From Marvinbryantia formatexigens DSM 14469 (GTDB lineage Bacteria; Bacillota; Clostridia; Lachnospirales; Lachnospiraceae): a stretch of DNA of 64,000 bases. The translations under genes were made by a program, and so were the position numbers. Positions 61,324-64,000 of the stretch are shown here, piece after piece; within the stretch, counting starts at the first letter, position 1, and each line of letters opens with the position of its first letter. Location: positions 1,662,001 through 1,726,000 of the forward strand of contig NZ_CP102268.1 in the NCBI RefSeq assembly GCF_025148285.1, read 5' to 3'. The notes beneath the pieces are model-generated. The model had not been told where the DNA came from. It ran no database searches and saw nothing but the letters and a program-made list of their open reading frames with translations.

Positions 61324-62342
61324 TTATCGTACAGATGGCACGCCACGAAGTGTCCCGGCTCCATCTCCTTCTGGACGGGCGCCTCTTCCTTGCAGCGGTT
61401 CATGCAGTTCGCGCAGCGGGTGTGGAACTTGCAGCCCGACGGCGGATTTGCCGGTGAGGGAATGGATCCCTCCAGCACGATACGGTTCATCTTCGCGGTC
61501 GGATCCGGAATCGGAATCGCGGAGAAAAGCGCTTTCGTGTACGGATGCAGAGGATTGCGGAAAATATCTGCCGTCGCACCATACTCCACCAGATTTCCGA
61601 GATACATCACGCCGACCGTGTCCGAAATATGCTCGACCACGGAAAGGTCGTGGGAAATAAACAGGTAGGTCAGCGCATACTGCTCCTGCAGATCCTTCAG
61701 CAGGTTGATAATCTGCGCCTGGATAGAAACGTCCAGCGCGGAAACCGGCTCGTCGCAGACCACGAACTCCGGATTGAGGGCAAGCGCGCGCGCAATACAG
61801 ATACGCTGGCGCTGTCCGCCGGAAAACTCATGCGGATAGCGGTCCTTATGGAAGGGCTGAAGTCCGCAGTTGTCCATGATCTTATCAATATAATCGTTGT
61901 ATTCTTCTTTGGGGACCAGCTTATGCTCACGCACTGCTTCGCCGATGATCTCCCCCACCGGCAAACGCGGGGAAAGACTGGAAAACGGGTCCTGGAAGAT
62001 AATCTGCATCTTCGTGCGCAGCGCGCGCATTTCCTTCGCCGGAAGGTCGTAGACCTCCTGTCCGTTAAACAGCACCTGTCCGCCCGTTTTTTCTCCGGAG
62101 AGGCGCAGAATGGTGCGTCCAGTCGTTGTTTTTCCGCAGCCGGATTCCCCGACCAGTCCCATTGTGGTGCCGCGCTTTAAATTAAAGGTAACGCCGTCCA
62201 CCGCTTTCACCTGTCCGACCGTTTTGCCCATCATGCCGCCCTTGATCGGAAAATATTTCTTCAAATCATTGACCATAAGGATGTACTGCGGGTCGTAGGT
62301 AACCGGCTCTTTCCCGCCGGCAGCTTCTTTATTTAAACTCAT
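61320..62342 (-). CDS. oppF: Oligopeptide ABC transporter ATP-binding protein OppF
   Basis: ATPase of a peptide/nickel-type importer, 340 residues. Walker A GESGCGKTT, Q-loop QIIFQDPFSSLSPRL, signature FSGGQRQRI, Walker B FVVCDEPVSALD and the C-terminal Cys cluster CKFHTRCANCMNRC, typical of the OppD/F C-terminal domain. ATG at 62342 overlaps the oppD stop by 4 nt. Confidence 0.95.
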   Translation of the reverse strand: MSLNKEAAGGKEPVTYDPQYILMVNDLKKYFPIKGGMMGKTVGQVKAVDGVTFNLKRGTTMGLVGESGCGKTTTGRTILRLSGEKTGGQVLFNGQEVYDLPAKEMRALRTKMQIIFQDPFSSLSPRLPVGEIIGEAVREHKLVPKEEYNDYIDKIMDNCGLQPFHKDRYPHEFSGGQRQRICIARALALNPEFVVCDEPVSALDVSIQAQIINLLKDLQEQYALTYLFISHDLSVVEHISDTVGVMYLGNLVEYGATADIFRNPLHPYTKALFSAIPIPDPTAKMNRIVLEGSIPSPANPPSGCKFHTRCANCMNRCKEEAPVQKEMEPGHFVACHLYDK

Positions 62343-63493
62343 TTTGCCTCCCCTCCTTCCTTTCCATAGTAGCGGTAGCAGGATACCTTGTGCGTCTCAG
62401 ACAGACTGATTTCGCAAGGGTACTCACCGTCGCACTGTGCCACGCACATCTCGCAGCGGTCCTTAAAATAGCAGTAATCCGGCATGTTGATCGGGTTTGG
62501 CACCTTGCCCGGAATGGAATACAGCTTATCCACCTGCTTGCCGACCACCGGCTTCGACGCCATCAGACCGATGGTGTACGGATGCGCCGGATGGAAGAAA
62601 ATATCCTCCGCCGTGCCCTTCTCCACCACGCGTCCGGCGTACATAACCACCACGTAATCCGCCATTTCGGCGATAACGCCCAGGTCGTGCGTGATAAACA
62701 TAATTGACGAATTAATCTTATCCTTTAAGTTGCGCAGAAGGTCGAGCACCTGCGCCTGGATAGTAACGTCCAGCGCCGTCGTAGGCTCGTCCGCGATAAT
62801 GATCTTCGGGTTGCAGGCAAGCGCCATTGCAATGCAGACACGCTGGCGCATACCGCCGGAGAGCTCGTGCGGATACATCGTGTAAACGCCCTCGCTGTTT
62901 GCGATACCCACCATTTCCAGCAGCTCGATGGTGCGCGCCTTCACCTCTTCTTTACTCTTGCCCTCGCCGTCGTGCAGATTGATGACCTCGTCAAGCTGCG
63001 CGCCGATGCGGAACACCGGGTTCAGAGAGGTCATCGGCTCCTGGAAAATCATGGACACATAATTTCCGCGCAGATGCCGGATAACCTCCTCCGGCGCCTT
63101 CGCGATATCCACCGCCTTGTCGCCCAGGTTCAGACGAATCTCGCCCTCCACGATCTGCCCCTGCGGACGCTGAAGAAGCTGCATCAGTGAGAGGCTGGTA
63201 ACGGACTTTCCGCAGCCGGATTCGCCTACCACGCCGACGGTTTTGCCAATCGGCACCTCGAAGCTTACGCCGTCCACGCTTCTGACCGTACCCGCATCCG
63301 TAAAGAAATAGGTATGCAGGTTGTCAAATTCCACGGCGTTGTTCGGGTCGTGCATCTTCACGGTATACTCGCTCTCCGGAACGTTTTTGCGCTTGCGCTT
63401 TTTTTCCAGTTCATTTGTAATTCTGCGGTTTTCCTTTGAAATCCGCCGGGACTCTCTGGCAGAGAGGTAGCCCTCTGGTTTATTTTTTGCCAT
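62339..63493 (-). CDS. oppD: Oligopeptide ABC transporter ATP-binding protein OppD
   Basis: Second ATPase, 384 residues. A basic 45-residue N-terminal extension (ARESRRISKENRRITNELEK) precedes the normal domain: Walker A GESGCGKSV, Q-loop MIFQEPMTSLNPV, signature LSGGMRQRV, Walker B IIIADEPTTALDV, then the C-terminal YCYFKDRCEMCVAQC. The extension is longer than in E. coli OppD. AGAGGAGGGCGCAAA precedes the ATG. Order oppC-oppD-oppF-small membrane protein. Confidence 0.95.
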   Translation of the reverse strand: MAKNKPEGYLSARESRRISKENRRITNELEKKRKRKNVPESEYTVKMHDPNNAVEFDNLHTYFFTDAGTVRSVDGVSFEVPIGKTVGVVGESGCGKSVTSLSLMQLLQRPQGQIVEGEIRLNLGDKAVDIAKAPEEVIRHLRGNYVSMIFQEPMTSLNPVFRIGAQLDEVINLHDGEGKSKEEVKARTIELLEMVGIANSEGVYTMYPHELSGGMRQRVCIAMALACNPKIIIADEPTTALDVTIQAQVLDLLRNLKDKINSSIMFITHDLGVIAEMADYVVVMYAGRVVEKGTAEDIFFHPAHPYTIGLMASKPVVGKQVDKLYSIPGKVPNPINMPDYCYFKDRCEMCVAQCDGEYPCEISLSETHKVSCYRYYGKEGGEAK

Positions 63494-63509
63494 TTTGCGC
63501 CCTCCTCTC

Positions 63510-64000
63510 TTATCGTTTCATTCTGGGGTCAAACGCGTCGCGCAGACCGTCGCCCACAAAGTTAAATGCCAGCACCGTCAGCATCAGACAGATACCCGCC
63601 GGAATCCAGATAAACCAGTAGGTCGTCAGCACGAAGGAGTTTGAAACATCGTTGATGATATTTCCCCAGGAAGCAAACGGGAATTTTACGCCCAGTCCCA
63701 GGAAGGACAGCGTGGACTCCGTGATAATCGTCGAGCCGAGGCTCATCGTGCTGATAACAATAAGCTGCGGGATGACATTCGGTATCAGGTGGCGGAAAAT
63801 ACGTCTGGACACGCTGATGCCGCAGGCTTCCGTCGCCGTCATAAATTCCTGCTCACGCAGGGAGAGAATCTGCCCGCGCACCATACGCGCCGTGCCCGGC
63901 CAGCCCAGAATACCCAGAATCAGCATCAGATACAGCATACGTATCTGCGGGTCCACGCGCATACCGTCCATCGCCGCACCGAGGATAATGATGACCGGCA
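63510..64000 (-). CDS. oppC: Oligopeptide ABC transporter permease OppC, partial
   Basis: C-terminal part of the second permease; the N terminus lies beyond base 64000. Visible are the EAA-like loop MTATEACGISVSRRIFRHL then IPNVIPQLIV, the helices LVISTMSLGSTIITESTLSF and the C terminus NFVGDGLRDAFDPRMKR, conserved in the Opp/DppC family. It ends 16 nt before oppD, so it is in the same operon. Confidence 0.9.
   Translation of the reverse strand, partial: PVIIILGAAMDGMRVDPQIRMLYLMLILGILGWPGTARMVRGQILSLREQEFMTATEACGISVSRRIFRHLIPNVIPQLIVISTMSLGSTIITESTLSFLGLGVKFPFASWGNIINDVSNSFVLTTYWFIWIPAGICLMLTVLAFNFVGDGLRDAFDPRMKR

Overview
The window looks like a chromosomal segment of a low- to mid-GC anaerobic Firmicute, most likely a gut Lachnospiraceae (Clostridia). 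The case rests on the gene repertoire: a type III glutamine synthetase, a DUF1846 protein, two FtsH paralogs, an L-box lysine riboswitch in front of dapA-dapB, CUT1 sugar ABC systems with YesM/YesN-type two-component control, and strong AGGAGG ribosome binding sites. No rRNA or tRNA gene was seen, so the genus is an inference and cannot be fixed.

Layout. 1-5.9 kb: start of a P-type cation ATPase, a small FtsH operon, a TetR regulator and an ammonium transporter fused to a P-II domain. 6-18 kb: a long minus-strand carbohydrate locus. It reads, in transcription order, YesM-like sensor kinase, AraC-type response regulator, sugar-binding protein, two permeases, GH2 beta-glucuronidase, GH88 unsaturated glucuronyl hydrolase and a DUF2264 protein. 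Together these would import and trim glucuronic-acid-containing oligosaccharides or glucuronides. 18-25 kb: type III glutamine synthetase, an AAA/PD-(D/E)XK protein, a lipoprotein esterase, a RibD-like reductase and a CMD-family protein. 25-28.5 kb: an AT-rich accessory patch with recombinase fragments, a frameshifted AlbA_2 regulator, an Xre regulator with a partner membrane protein, and a 46-residue peptide gene. 28.5-41 kb: an NlpC/P60 cell-wall hydrolase, a MoxR-VWA pair, a cation/proton antiporter, a second FtsH, DUF1846 and CTP synthase. 41-47 kb: two methyltransferases, an acetyltransferase, and an OmpR regulator/ABC transporter/sensor kinase unit. 47-55 kb: polysaccharide deacetylase with wall-binding repeats, DegV protein, repeat lipoprotein, lysine biosynthesis operon with riboswitch, corrinoid adenosyltransferase and an SSB-like protein. 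55-61 kb: a second CUT1 sugar transporter with a DUF4091 protein and a convergent AraC regulator. 61-64 kb: oligopeptide ABC genes running off the end.

Nitrogen and sugar themes recur. The Amt-PII gene has a consensus promoter followed by two terminator-like hairpins in its leader, and glutamine synthetase lies 12 kb away. Each sugar ABC operon has a hairpin between the binding-protein gene and the permease genes, a usual way to make more binding protein than permease. Both binding proteins lack a lipobox cysteine.

Beyond the genes, the window is unusually rich in short tandem repeats. Eight separate minisatellites have units of 19 to 70 bp; three have 36-bp units and a fourth 36-37-bp units. 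They sit in interdomain linkers, protein tails and intergenic gaps. There is also a dispersed short palindrome (arms GTTACTGT/ACAGTAAC, spacer about 11 nt) in about seven more or less decayed copies, and one 180-nt long-palindrome element. I did not find an obviously complete new defence or biosynthetic system; the most interesting candidates are the leader RNAs and the repeat families.
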